Shown here: one piece after another, positions 50,293 to 58,868 of the stretch
Position numbering within the stretch: position 1 is the stretch's first letter
Layout of the letters: every line of letters starts with the position of its first letter
Source of the DNA: a virus
Reading direction: 5' to 3' (one strand)
Virus record (IMG/VR): IMGVR_UViG_3300047476_002043
Location: 18,024-82,023 of that record
Length of the DNA: 64,000 bases
The notes under the pieces: model-generated
What the model saw: only the letters and a program-made list of their open reading frames with translations
Told to the model about the DNA's origin: nothing
Databases searched by the model: none
Program-made: the position numbers and the translations under genes

Positions 50293-51249
50293 TTACTTGG
50301 AGAACGCTTTCCAGGCCCACTGAAGGACCAGGACGGTGACGGCACCGGCCGTGAAGGCGCCGACGTCGCGTTTGGTGATGCCGCCGAATTTGACGGGCTT
50401 GGCTTCTTGGCTCATCGCTTCTTTCTCCTTTGCAGCTTCATGCTGCGCTTCGGGTTGGGCACCGCTATCGATGATGATGGATTCAGCGGCGGATTCGTTG
50501 CTGTTGTTGTTGTCTTTGGACATGGTGACGATCTCCTGTTCAGGTTCTTGTTTGGGGGTGATTTTGGTGAATGTGGTTTTGCCGTTATGCCGTTCGGCGA
50601 CGTAGTTGCCGCTCTTGATGATGATGTTGTAAGACCGCGTCAGGGCCTGTTCAGCCTTGAGCTCTGTCATGGCTCGATGATTGCCAAGTTTCTTATTCTT
50701 AGCGATCAAAGCGCGGATCTCATGATGCATGGCTTCAAGAGATTTGTCAGGGTTCTGTTCATAGACTTTGAGTCTTTCTTGAACTTCGATGAGGACCTCT
50801 TCGCCACTGTCGGTTTTCTTGTTCCTGACCCAGCGTCTGCTGTTGTCAGGGAAAACCTTCAGTTCGGCAGATTCTCCTTTCATCATCTGTTCTACCTGAC
50901 GCAGAGCGGCTGCTTCAAGCTCGATACCACCCTCTTTAAGGAGAGCGCATTCGTTCTTGACCTCAGCCAGCCAGCGATCCCAGTCGATATCTTCCGGGAA
51001 ATTGGCAAGAGTGTCGACAAGATCTCTGACCTTTTCGCTCACTTTCTTTTCGAGTTCAGCGGCGGCCTTGATGGCCGAATCCATTTTGCTAATGTCGTCG
51101 TACATCAGAGCCTTCCTTGTTGTTGATTGTTCTACGGCCATTTGACCGATTAGGTTATCTAAACATTCTCGCAGAGACCTTAAGTCAGCTTTTGGTCTCA
51201 GGCCGTAAGCAACCAGAAGGTCGCGTACGTACGATAACGATTCGCTCAT
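50293..51249 (-). CDS. Tail-anchored coiled-coil protein, 318 aa
   Basis: A long helical, charged N-terminal part, a disordered stretch (NNNSNESAAES and EAQHEAAKEKEA), then a single membrane segment at the end (about 298-314). Two in-frame internal ATG codons, MSKDNNN and MSQEAKP, have their own AGGAG and AAAGGAG sites, so shorter tail-anchored forms may be made. AGGAGG precedes the full-length start. No family is recognised. Confidence 0.8.
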   Translation of the reverse strand: MSESLSYVRDLLVAYGLRPKADLRSLRECLDNLIGQMAVEQSTTRKALMYDDISKMDSAIKAAAELEKKVSEKVRDLVDTLANFPEDIDWDRWLAEVKNECALLKEGGIELEAAALRQVEQMMKGESAELKVFPDNSRRWVRNKKTDSGEEVLIEVQERLKVYEQNPDKSLEAMHHEIRALIAKNKKLGNHRAMTELKAEQALTRSYNIIIKSGNYVAERHNGKTTFTKITPKQEPEQEIVTMSKDNNNSNESAAESIIIDSGAQPEAQHEAAKEKEAMSQEAKPVKFGGITKRDVGAFTAGAVTVLVLQWAWKAFSK

Positions 51250-51361
51250 TCGTAGCTTCCTCCTGTTGCTGTTGGCGTTTCATTTTCTGCGTCCATGTTT
51301 CTTTCTCATGGCGCATGATCTCAAGAGCCGCGTGGCTATCACTTAGAAGTTTTTGGTCCAT
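51185..51361 (-). CDS. Small charged peptide, 58 aa
   Basis: An ATG-to-TGA frame overlapping the start of the 318-residue gene by 65 bases. The peptide is Gln/Glu/Arg-rich (QKMKRQQQQEEATNER). There is no clear ribosome site, so this is a weak call; the region could be a leader. Confidence 0.4.
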   Translation of the reverse strand: MDQKLLSDSHAALEIMRHEKETWTQKMKRQQQQEEATNERIVIVRTRPSGCLRPETKS

Positions 51362-51419
51362 TTTTTGTGTAAGGGGGTTAAGTTGAAGATGAAGGCCGGA
51401 TTACTCCAACCACCAGGAT

Positions 51420-51989
51420 TCATTGGCTCATTTGAGCTACGTCAGCTAGATAATCCATGCCGTCCTTCCATTGGTTCCTATAGAAACCATCCAGGCTACG
51501 CATACCCTGGGGAACAACGATGTAGCCTTCAGTTTCAAAGAACCTTTCAACTAGTCGAGCATTTTGCTCAGCCAGCTGGGAATTTTTGAAGGTCATGGAA
51601 ATCGATGCGAGCATTAGACCATTAGCGGCCTTGATGCACAGAACGTTGTCTGTAACAGTAACACTCTTCTCATCTTGTTCTTTGATGAAATCGAGAGCTC
51701 TGTTAAGATCAATATTCGTTATGTGCTTATCAAGACTAGCTTCGTAATCGGCGATCGCCTTAGCTGCTTCTAGCAACCCAGCATTTACATCTTGGCCATG
51801 AGACCAGAGTACGCGGTGGGCTTCTAGAGTGAGCTCATAGCGCTTCAACTTGGACCTGAAGCGTTCGCACGCTTCTTTGTAGAACCCCTTAGAGAGTTCG
51901 GTAAAGTTTTCGTAGATGCCGATATCCTTATCGATACCTACGGCTTTAAGGTCCAAGGAAATAGCAACACTTGTTTCGAACGTAATCAT
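51420..51989 (-). CDS. Hypothetical protein, 189 aa
   Basis: The ATG at 51989 follows AAGGAG at six bases. Helical middle part, beta start (MITFETSVAISLDLKAVG). No family is recognised. Confidence 0.77.
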   Translation of the reverse strand: MITFETSVAISLDLKAVGIDKDIGIYENFTELSKGFYKEACERFRSKLKRYELTLEAHRVLWSHGQDVNAGLLEAAKAIADYEASLDKHITNIDLNRALDFIKEQDEKSVTVTDNVLCIKAANGLMLASISMTFKNSQLAEQNARLVERFFETEGYIVVPQGMRSLDGFYRNQWKDGMDYLADVAQMSQ

Positions 51990-52013
51990 TGTTTTCTCCT
52001 TGAACCTCATCTC

Positions 52014-52352
52014 TTAGGAGACGCAGACGGTCTCCTCGAGAATCAGTTTTCTTGGTGTGATGGAGCTAAGCTCCTTTTCGAGTTTGGCCGACAGACTTAC
52101 CAACAGTTCAGTCTGCTGGTAATCCTCGTCGTCGCCTTTGCCACCACGATGAGCGTGATAGGCTATTTGGGCCTGGAGAGCCGAATGCTTCGCCTTTTGA
52201 CGGGCGTCGTTCAGCGATGACTCCCAGACCGATCTCGAGGCTTTGCCTTTTATGGCGTCCTCAGCCAGACTGTAGAGATTCCTTTTGGCGTGAGCCGAGA
52301 CAGCCCAGGCGACTTCAGCTACTTCAAGTAGATTCTTCAGATCGCTACTCAT
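52014..52352 (-). CDS. Hypothetical helical protein, 112 aa
   Basis: Mostly helical and Ala/Lys-rich. It follows the small membrane peptide gene by 12 bases. Function unknown. Confidence 0.76.
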   Translation of the reverse strand: MSSDLKNLLEVAEVAWAVSAHAKRNLYSLAEDAIKGKASRSVWESSLNDARQKAKHSALQAQIAYHAHRGGKGDDEDYQQTELLVSLSAKLEKELSSITPRKLILEETVCVS

Positions 52353-52364
52353 GGCGGGTTCTCC

Positions 52365-52484
52365 TTATTTGAACATTTTAGGAGCGGTAAGAACGAGAAC
52401 GAAGGCGGCTGCTGCAAGCAGCATGCCGAATGAGATTTTGATGTCGATAGCAACTCGCTTGTTATCTTCAGATTCATTGCTCAT
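52365..52484 (-). CDS. Single-span membrane peptide, 39 aa
   Basis: ATG at 52484 with GAGGAA upstream and a TAA stop. The peptide has a hydrophilic N-terminus (MSNESEDNKR) and a C-terminal membrane segment (FGMLLAAAAFVLVLTA). It is the first gene after the octamer at 52543 and resembles in layout the tail anchor of the 50293 product. Function unknown. Confidence 0.68.
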   Translation of the reverse strand: MSNESEDNKRVAIDIKISFGMLLAAAAFVLVLTAPKMFK

Positions 52485-52542
52485 GGCGATTCCTCATGGT
52501 TTTAGGGTTAAGACTTAAGCTTTTGATAGCTTATTCACCCAG

Positions 52543-52550
52543 GTAATGTA
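52543..52550 (-). promoter_or_regulatory. Early-promoter-like octamer TACATTAC
   Basis: Minus-strand TACATTAC, 59 bases upstream of the start at 52484, with AGATCT on its 5' side. Confidence 0.66.
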
Positions 52551-52599
52551 GATCTATGAGCCAATGAACTACACTTTTTGAATTAATCATTATATACTC

Positions 52600-52865
52600 G
52601 AAATCACTTGCCTGTACCTCCCAGCTTTTAGCAGCCCTTGTAGATGGGGATAAAGGATAGGCAAGCCACTGGTTAATTCGGCTACCAAGACAGTTCGGTG
52701 TCTAGGTGGTTACAAGGGTTGGCATGTGTGTGCTCTGGAGGTTTGACCGGCGGTAAGTTAGCTGTTTAGGGGTTTTGTGTCCTCGTGGTTTACCCTAGGT
52801 AGTCTAACTTATCCAGGAATTGGTCCTCCTGGATTGCGGGGCCTAAGGTCTAACACCTCCAAAAA
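52600..52865 (+). ncRNA. Candidate pseudoknotted structured RNA
   Basis: No gene fits this GC-richer stretch, but many exact pairings do: CTTGCCT/AGGCAAG (52607, 52659), CCCTTGTA/TACAAGGG (52635, 52711) crossing it as a pseudoknot, a three-way junction CCAC/GTGG with TGGT/ACCA and AGACA/TGTCT, then GGAGGT/ACCTCC with GACC/GGTC enclosing TAAGTTAG/CTAACTTA, TAGGG/CCCTA and CCAGGA/TCCTGG. A hairpin terminator follows. The plus strand is favoured because AT-rich promoter-like sequence lies to its left, but orientation is not certain. No known RNA family is recognised. Confidence 0.62.
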
Positions 52866-52881
52866 GACAACATGAAGCCTA

Positions 52882-52917
52882 GCTCACCCCTCCCGGCTTG
52901 CGCCGGGAGGGGTGAGC
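52882..52917. terminator. 16-bp hairpin terminator
   Basis: A very GC-rich perfect 16-bp stem with loop TTGC (GCAA on minus) between the RNA candidate and the end of the minus gene at 52935; it could serve both. Confidence 0.8.
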
Positions 52918-52934
52918 CTTGCTCTGTTTGATTG

Positions 52935-53297
52935 TCATTTCTTTCTTTCTAGGCGATCTAGCGCATTCATAATGATTTTAAACCCGTTCCTGGATAGCCC
53001 ATTCTTATTCGAGCAGTTGTATAACCACCCAAGTCCATTGTGATAGATACAGATGTTGTATACCACGGAGTCGTGATCTATTATCTCAATGTGGATATCC
53101 TCAAAATGGAAAACTTTGGCAGTTTGAGTAACCGAGAAGCTGCACTTTCTATGAAAGATCCTGAGGTCGTGCATATCGTTTATTCTCTTGAACAGCATAT
53201 GGCGCTGATCCGGAGATGCGATATTGAAGAATTTGTAAGCTGTGTTCATACAGAAGAACAGAGTCGCAGCGATCATAAGTAGAATGATGTACAACAT
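52935..53297 (-). CDS. Membrane-anchored hypothetical protein, 120 aa
   Basis: The ATG at 53297 has AAGGAGG eight bases upstream. Residues 1-18 form a membrane segment or signal anchor (MLYIILLMIAATLFFCM); the rest is soluble. No family is recognised. It follows the polymerase promoter-proximal side and is bracketed by two hairpins. Confidence 0.75.
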   Translation of the reverse strand: MLYIILLMIAATLFFCMNTAYKFFNIASPDQRHMLFKRINDMHDLRIFHRKCSFSVTQTAKVFHFEDIHIEIIDHDSVVYNICIYHNGLGWLYNCSNKNGLSRNGFKIIMNALDRLERKK

Positions 53298-53332
53298 TGC
53301 CAATACCTCCTTCCTGTTTATAAGATGACCAC

Positions 53333-53360
53333 CAACCTACGGCCGAAAGGCCGTAGGTTG
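53333..53360 (-). terminator. Hairpin after DNA polymerase gene
   Basis: A 12-bp perfect stem with loop GAAA on the plus strand, 12 bases past the stop at 53373. Confidence 0.78.
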
Positions 53361-53372
53361 ACGGAGTGTATC

Positions 53373-55451
53373 TTAAGAACCGTAGATGTCACCAAGCAGA
53401 AGCTGACGCTTATCATGGCCAACAGCGATACCCAAGCGCTCAAGTGTTAGGTAAGCGGGCTTGAGGTTACTGAAGATGATGTGTCTAACGTTGATGAGCG
53501 GAATCAGTTCTTCAGGAATAGACCTACAAAGAGAATGTAGGACGATCGCCGAAGGTTGCTTCTTGTCGCCAACATGAGCAAGGTATTTCTTGTAGGCAGA
53601 AGGATTGCGCTCATTGAGCCATTCCAGGTACTGCGGCGTGATCGTGCAGAGCTTGATGAGAGGTACTTTATCAGGAGGATTGATGATTCCGTACTTATCG
53701 CCGAAAACGGCATTCCAAGCATCGCAATAGGCCCAGACTGAACCCTCAGGGTTGTCGTAGTCCTTATCCATCTTGACGGTTTGCTTAGGGAGATAGGTGA
53801 GTTCACCCTTAGCTAAACTCTCTCGGATAGCCTGTTCGAAAGCGATGACTTTATCGATGAGAGCAATACCGCTAATATCCCCTTTTGTAGCTGGGATAAC
53901 GATATCGTTGATGATGAGATCTTCGATGAAGTCCAAACTATCTTCAGCGATAGTTGAACCTTTGAGAACCGCACCTTTGATGTCAGGCTTAGGCTTAGGT
54001 AAGTTGACACCTTCTTGAATCTTGATGAGACCGGCGTATGTCTTTTTGGTATCGTACAGGATCAGCGCAGGATACAAGAACTCGTTCTTCATCCGCATGA
54101 TCTTGGTGTTCTCTTTAGTCGCACCCTGAGCGATGCTGAATTTACTCATGGCATCATCGTTGGCTTTGGTGAGCCAGTAGGTGACAAGAGCCGAGATGCT
54201 GAAGTGTGGAACATCGATGTTGTTAAGGTGACCAACGAACCACTCTGCCCAGTCCTTTGAGGTAAAGATAACCGAGTCAGTGTCAGAGATGATGACGGTA
54301 TTCCTAATCATCGCTTTGCGAGTAAGGATGTTGGGCGTCATGATGTTGTGGTAGATGAACGTTTCGAACAGATCATCCAGGAACCGGAGTTTTTTGTCCA
54401 TAGACTTGGCTGTCTGGACACAAAGTCTTGCGAGATTCGGATGCTTGTCGACCAGTTCACTATGTTTGGTGTCGGCCAGTTGAGGACTAAGGATAGTGTA
54501 GACGATAGGCATCATGTCCCCATCGAACTTATGGATATCCTTAGGGTCGACACTAGGGTCAACTTCAACGATCGGTGTAAGGATATCTTGGATGATGGGG
54601 CGGAAGATTGATTCATTAGCCCAGAAGAGATGGCGCAGGTTGCTGGCGTAGTAGATGAACTGGTGCACATGCCAAGGGAGGCTTCTGATGTACTGAGCGA
54701 GCATTCCAAAGTTATCACGTCGTTTGTATTGCATGACTGTTTTGGTCATGTAGTCGACAACATCTTCTGCCGAGACAGCTCTGATGTTATACTTGGTAAT
54801 GGCGTTCTGGATGGTCTCATGTGGTGGACCAAGGCGATTGCAAAGAATAGCCCAGTTGAGAGCTTCGGTGACATTGAACCAGGCGAAGTTACCACCGAGT
54901 GTATTCTCAGCTGTAGTGTAAGAGTGCGCGATCATCGCTCGAGCGCTTGAGGTGATCGAGTTGTAGCCGGCTTTGCAGTAGAAGACGTTGTACGCAGAGC
55001 CGTATCCACCAGGGAGTGAGTTTAGGCGAACCTTAACTGTAGTCTGTGCACACTTGTACTTGCGGACCATCATCTTCTCGCCAGACTCTTCAGCGGCGAA
55101 TTGTTTCTTCTTCAGAGTCTTCCGTTCGAGAAGACCTTCTTTGGTCATAGTTGAAAGGAACGCTTCTTCAACGTGAGCTGGCTTGTAGACTGTACCACTA
55201 GGAGTAATGATGTCTTTGTTGTACTTTTGAAGATAATTACCGAGGTTGCTTGATACAACTTTGGCAACCCCATCTCTAGGGTTTTCAACGCAGGTGATGG
55301 CAGGATTTTTGAGACGGGTCATTTGTGATTCGATGTATGCCATAGCCTCTTCGGGCGAGCATTTGGTGGATGCAGTCAACAGGCTAAGCATGTTGTTTTT
55401 GTAGGACGCTAGAAGCTGTGGGCGGACAACTTCGTCTGCAACTCTTTCCAT
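53373..55451 (-). CDS. Family B DNA polymerase, C-terminal (palm/thumb) part
   Basis: The 692-residue protein has VKVRLNSLPGGYGSAYN near residue 140, matching motif B (K-x-x-x-N-S-x-Y-G), IISDTDSVIF near 390, matching motif C, and a later LYDTKKTYAGLI matching the KKxY motif. The 3'-5' exonuclease and motif A are missing, so a partner gene elsewhere should supply them; split polymerases are reported in phiKZ-like phages. The distance from motif B to C is about 245 residues instead of about 60, so an extra domain is inserted in the palm. AAGGAG precedes the ATG at 55451. Confidence 0.85.
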   Translation of the reverse strand: MERVADEVVRPQLLASYKNNMLSLLTASTKCSPEEAMAYIESQMTRLKNPAITCVENPRDGVAKVVSSNLGNYLQKYNKDIITPSGTVYKPAHVEEAFLSTMTKEGLLERKTLKKKQFAAEESGEKMMVRKYKCAQTTVKVRLNSLPGGYGSAYNVFYCKAGYNSITSSARAMIAHSYTTAENTLGGNFAWFNVTEALNWAILCNRLGPPHETIQNAITKYNIRAVSAEDVVDYMTKTVMQYKRRDNFGMLAQYIRSLPWHVHQFIYYASNLRHLFWANESIFRPIIQDILTPIVEVDPSVDPKDIHKFDGDMMPIVYTILSPQLADTKHSELVDKHPNLARLCVQTAKSMDKKLRFLDDLFETFIYHNIMTPNILTRKAMIRNTVIISDTDSVIFTSKDWAEWFVGHLNNIDVPHFSISALVTYWLTKANDDAMSKFSIAQGATKENTKIMRMKNEFLYPALILYDTKKTYAGLIKIQEGVNLPKPKPDIKGAVLKGSTIAEDSLDFIEDLIINDIVIPATKGDISGIALIDKVIAFEQAIRESLAKGELTYLPKQTVKMDKDYDNPEGSVWAYCDAWNAVFGDKYGIINPPDKVPLIKLCTITPQYLEWLNERNPSAYKKYLAHVGDKKQPSAIVLHSLCRSIPEELIPLINVRHIIFSNLKPAYLTLERLGIAVGHDKRQLLLGDIYGS

Positions 55452-55580
55452 AGTTGGATTCTCCTTGTATGATTTCTGGCAGGTGGTAGATTATGATCGA
55501 CGGACGTAAATAAACAATAGTATGCAAAGCTAGAGCAAGACTAGCACTTACCATTCTAACAACCAAAAGGATATCACTCC

Positions 55581-56021
55581 ATGCCTGATTTCAACCTCAC
55601 CGCCAAAGCTTCCGCCGCTATCGCTCGTCTCGTTCTTCAGCAGCGCATGCTCAACGAAGCTGAAGAGTGCTGCTTCAACATGACCGCTGAGAACTACGAA
55701 GCCGTTCTCGCCAAAGTCACAAAATCTTGCGATGCCCTCGTCAACACTGGCAAGCTCTACAACGACATCTACGAGAAAGTCACCGCCATCGTCAAAGCGC
55801 GTCTTCTTGAAGGTAAAAACGGTCCCCCGTCTACAGATGTTCCTGTCTGGCTCGATGTTGATTCCATCATCGCATCTGTCGTTGCCGACCCGAGCATCGA
55901 ATCTCCCGATCTTCGCAAAGCATGTGAAGACTACCTGGCAGCCAAGAAAGCCCTTGATGCCACCAAGGACAATCTTGAAGATGTCTTCTATGGTGCTTAC
56001 CGAGTTGCCAACCCATACTGA
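55581..56021 (+). CDS. Hypothetical helical protein, 146 aa
   Basis: AAAGGATATC lies ahead of the ATG at 55581. All helical, Ala-rich, with strong use of C-ending codons, suggesting high expression. It opens a plus-strand late cluster divergent from the polymerase. A virion or scaffold role is possible; no family is recognised. Confidence 0.8.
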   Translation: MPDFNLTAKASAAIARLVLQQRMLNEAEECCFNMTAENYEAVLAKVTKSCDALVNTGKLYNDIYEKVTAIVKARLLEGKNGPPSTDVPVWLDVDSIIASVVADPSIESPDLRKACEDYLAAKKALDATKDNLEDVFYGAYRVANPY

Positions 56022-56029
56022 TCTCTCCT

Positions 56030-56061
56030 CATCCATCCTGACCGCCTGGTCAGGATGGATG
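56030..56061 (+). terminator. Hairpin terminator after 55581-56021
   Basis: A 14-bp perfect stem with loop GCCT followed by TTCTTTATTTTT. Confidence 0.85.
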
Positions 56062-56118
56062 ATCTTCTTTATTTTTACCTAGGGTAGTCATTCCATGAAC
56101 CAACCCAAAGGCATAATC

Positions 56119-56874
56119 ATGAGCGATGCTTTAAGTAAACAAGAGGAAGAATTCCTCAAACTCCACATTGCGTCCACATTCCGCCGTAGACCGAAGTGGA
56201 TTGTCTATAATCCAGAATTCCCGAACAAGCTCCTCTTCACGTCTATCGAGTGCGATGGCATCTTCGACTACAAACCGACCATCAATGATGTTGTACATAC
56301 CGTTTACTTCAAAGACCGGAAGATCATGGATCTCTTCAGAAAAGTCTACGGTAAGTACATCGATATGCAGAAAATCTTCTTCATGCATCAGCCGATGAGT
56401 ATGATTCTCCTCACGTCCAAAAATCACACAGAAGACTTCATCATTCAGAATACCGAGAAATCTGTTCTGATCACGAAGCTCAAAGTCAAGGAACCCGAGC
56501 CAGAAGAATTCGTTCATATCGTCGACGATTTAACATACCTACACCTTATCGAAGTTGCCGACAGCTTCGATAAGTTCACGGAACCGGGTAAATCGAGTAG
56601 CTTTAGCTGCCCGTTAAATATTTCAGCTCACGAGCTCGATGAACCATCGCGCCTTCAGATCAATACGCCTCTCGGTACAGTTAATCTCGTTTTCTTGGAT
56701 GGCCACTCTACAGTCTCCGTGAAGGAGTATTCCAAGAAGATCAAAGAGACATACACTGCCACCATCCATCTAGGGAAAGAGTTGGGTGTAACGAGAAATG
56801 TCATCTGTTACGACAACAAGTACATGACCGTTAAGTCACTCATTCCGGCGTCCATTCAATTCATCAGGAAATGA
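56119..56874 (+). CDS. Hypothetical beta-rich protein, 251 aa
   Basis: The ATG at 56119 has AAAGG seven bases upstream; an ATG at 56095 lacks a site. The protein alternates strands and short helices, with no catalytic motif. By position among late genes it may be structural. Confidence 0.78.
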   Translation: MSDALSKQEEEFLKLHIASTFRRRPKWIVYNPEFPNKLLFTSIECDGIFDYKPTINDVVHTVYFKDRKIMDLFRKVYGKYIDMQKIFFMHQPMSMILLTSKNHTEDFIIQNTEKSVLITKLKVKEPEPEEFVHIVDDLTYLHLIEVADSFDKFTEPGKSSSFSCPLNISAHELDEPSRLQINTPLGTVNLVFLDGHSTVSVKEYSKKIKETYTATIHLGKELGVTRNVICYDNKYMTVKSLIPASIQFIRK

Positions 56875-56882
56875 ACCTCCGA

Positions 56883-56910
56883 TCCTCTAGTCCCGTGAGG
56901 GACTAGAGGA
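56883..56910 (+). terminator. Hairpin terminator, GTGA loop
   Basis: A 12-bp perfect stem closed by the GNRA loop GTGA, after the stop at 56874. Confidence 0.82.
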
Positions 56911-56991
56911 GCTCTCTTTATTAAAAAGACTATTGTTATTTTATACTCCGTCTCAGGAGATCCCTCAATTCAACTGCAACAAGGACAACCT

Positions 56992-58455
56992 ATGACTCAA
57001 GTTAATCATGACGAGATGGCTTCCAGAATCGATGCTGCCGGTGAAACTCTCGGCGCCGAAAAAGTCAAAGTGATCGATCCGGTCGAACAACAAAAACAGA
57101 ACTCCGCAAAAGCTGCAAAGGACCGAGGCGGCGATTCGGCCGATTTCAGAGACATGTTCTCGCTTCTCCTCGCCAGCCAGAAGCAAGTCATGCAGGCCAT
57201 GGAGTGGATCAATAAATCCCTCGAAGGCGTTGAGACCGAAAAGCTCTTCAAGGATAACCCTAGCGATCTGCGCATTCGCATCGCAGAGAGTGTTGAGTCT
57301 CCTGTTCGCAATCGCAACACCGACTTCAACAATAGTGCCGTTATGCGCCAAGAGGCCTCAGGTGCTGTTTTCCGCGATTCCTCCCTCGATGAACGCATCC
57401 GCACAAGAGCTGCATATGGCGCCAACAAGGTTGGTGAACTTACCGGTAAGGACGCCGAGAACGTCTTCACTGCCCGTATGCGCGGTTACCAAAAAATCTT
57501 CCTTCTCGGTTCTGGCTTCTCCGTCACCATCCGTCCTCCTACCATCGAAGAGCTGAACCGCTTCATCATCAATGCCGATGCTGATGGCCGCGAAATCGGT
57601 AGCATCCTTGGCGGTCACTATTTCTACATCAGTGACAACTACATCAAAGCAAAGTTCATGGAGTTCTTCCCGCTCCTGATCAAAGATTGCAATCTGGTTG
57701 ATTGGGAGAAGGGGAACAATTTCGCCAACTCCGTCAGCATCCACGACTACGAAACTCTCATCTGGGCTGTCACCAGAACTATGTACATGAAGGGATACTC
57801 TCTCCCTCACATCTGCATCAAAGAAGAGTGCAAGCATGAGCGTGATGTTCTTTACGACATCGGCAAACTTCGTCAGGTCAATACCTCTATGCTTGGTGAT
57901 AAAGCATACGAGATGTTGCTTGGTCAAACAGTTACCGTCGAACAAGCTAACATCTATCGCAACACCCTCATCGGCGGTAACAGACAGTTCAAAGTCGAAG
58001 ATTACACTTTCTACACGAAAGTCCCGAGTGTTCAAGAAGTCATCGACTACAACAACAAGATCATCGCCCGTCTTGTTGCCAACACTCAAGGTGAGCGTAC
58101 CATTACCTCTAACAAGGTTGTGCATCAGCTGACCATCCTGTTCGCCAACACCTTCGCTCCGTGGATCCGCAAAATGGCACACGAAGCAGAGGACATCCCG
58201 CGCATCGAAACTGAAGATATCAACGCTATCTATAGCGTCATCGCACAGTTCCAAGATACCGATGCCTTCGATGAAATCAAAGAAGCTCTCTCCAATCTTC
58301 CCAAAGACACACGAGTTAGTTTCATCGGCTATCTCAATGAAGCATGCGTCGCTTGCGGCGCCAAAGATGAGGAGGCTGGTTCCTTCAAGACTTGGGACCC
58401 CTCTACAGCTTTTTTTATGCTTTCCGGAATCAAGATAGCCAAAAGGATCAAGTAA
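56992..58455 (+). CDS. Probable baseplate hub/tail assembly chaperone-like protein, 487 aa
   Basis: After a disordered charged N-terminus (about 150 residues), the middle has FSVTIRPPTIEELNRF, LIKDCNL, SIHDYETLIWAV, GYSLPHIC and CKHERDVLYDIGKLR. This order resembles T4 gp26-type baseplate hub proteins and related tail assembly proteins with a Cys site. Near the end, T-TTT-TTT in zero frame at 58410-58416 allows a -1 shift into the next frame. Two products, 487 and about 625 residues, are expected. The family call rests on pattern only. Confidence 0.72.
   Translation: MTQVNHDEMASRIDAAGETLGAEKVKVIDPVEQQKQNSAKAAKDRGGDSADFRDMFSLLLASQKQVMQAMEWINKSLEGVETEKLFKDNPSDLRIRIAESVESPVRNRNTDFNNSAVMRQEASGAVFRDSSLDERIRTRAAYGANKVGELTGKDAENVFTARMRGYQKIFLLGSGFSVTIRPPTIEELNRFIINADADGREIGSILGGHYFYISDNYIKAKFMEFFPLLIKDCNLVDWEKGNNFANSVSIHDYETLIWAVTRTMYMKGYSLPHICIKEECKHERDVLYDIGKLRQVNTSMLGDKAYEMLLGQTVTVEQANIYRNTLIGGNRQFKVEDYTFYTKVPSVQEVIDYNNKIIARLVANTQGERTITSNKVVHQLTILFANTFAPWIRKMAHEAEDIPRIETEDINAIYSVIAQFQDTDAFDEIKEALSNLPKDTRVSFIGYLNEACVACGAKDEEAGSFKTWDPSTAFFMLSGIKIAKRIK
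58410..58416 (+). promoter_or_regulatory. Programmed -1 ribosomal frameshift site
   Basis: Seven T fit the slippery pattern X-XXY-YYZ in the zero frame (GCT-TTT-TTT-ATG). The zero frame ends 12 codons later at 58455; the -1 frame is open to 58868 and has no good start of its own. Frameshifted gene pairs of this kind are conserved in tail assembly genes of many phages. Confidence 0.72.
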
Positions 58456-58868
58456 AGCATTACTTTAGGAACTACGACGAACTTAGAAATGATTTGGACA
58501 AGACATCTGGCTTCGATAGGTACTACCTGTTCTGTCACCAATACGAAGCCATTTTCTATCCTAACAAAATCGCTCCCATAGCTAGTACCTACAGGTATGG
58601 TTACAAGATCGACACTGATGAGATAAATAGCCCGTTTTACCACCGGGTCATGAACCTCTGTCTTAAGCCGATCAATCGTGACCCTATGGGAGGTGATAGG
58701 TTCTTGGTTAACATCCTAGGACTTACGCCGAACGATATCTTTAAGTTCGACTTCGCCAGTTTCATAGATCTTGAAGACCGGATCGTAGCTCTTGAAAACA
58801 GCTACAGAGATGAACTTGCCGAGAAAGCAAACTCGGCGGCTAAACTGAAACAGGAAATATCTAAATGA
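58416..58868 (+). CDS. Frameshift extension of the 56992 gene, 150 aa
   Basis: This -1 frame continues with YAFRNQDSQKD and ends in a charged helix. It lacks an ATG or ribosome site near its start, so translation by frameshift from 56992 is the simplest explanation (475 plus 150 residues). Its last bases overlap the chaperonin start by ATGA. Confidence 0.7.
   Translation, partial: YAFRNQDSQKDQVKHYFRNYDELRNDLDKTSGFDRYYLFCHQYEAIFYPNKIAPIASTYRYGYKIDTDEINSPFYHRVMNLCLKPINRDPMGGDRFLVNILGLTPNDIFKFDFASFIDLEDRIVALENSYRDELAEKANSAAKLKQEISK

Noticed and set aside
52600-52865. tmRNA or RNase P RNA
   Set aside because: No tag reading frame, no tRNA-like ends, and no conserved RNase P core sequences, despite the pseudoknot.
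10095-55530. TATG as a phiKZ-type late promoter before plus genes
   Set aside because: TATG occurs before several plus genes, but four bases are too common to support a call without start-site data.
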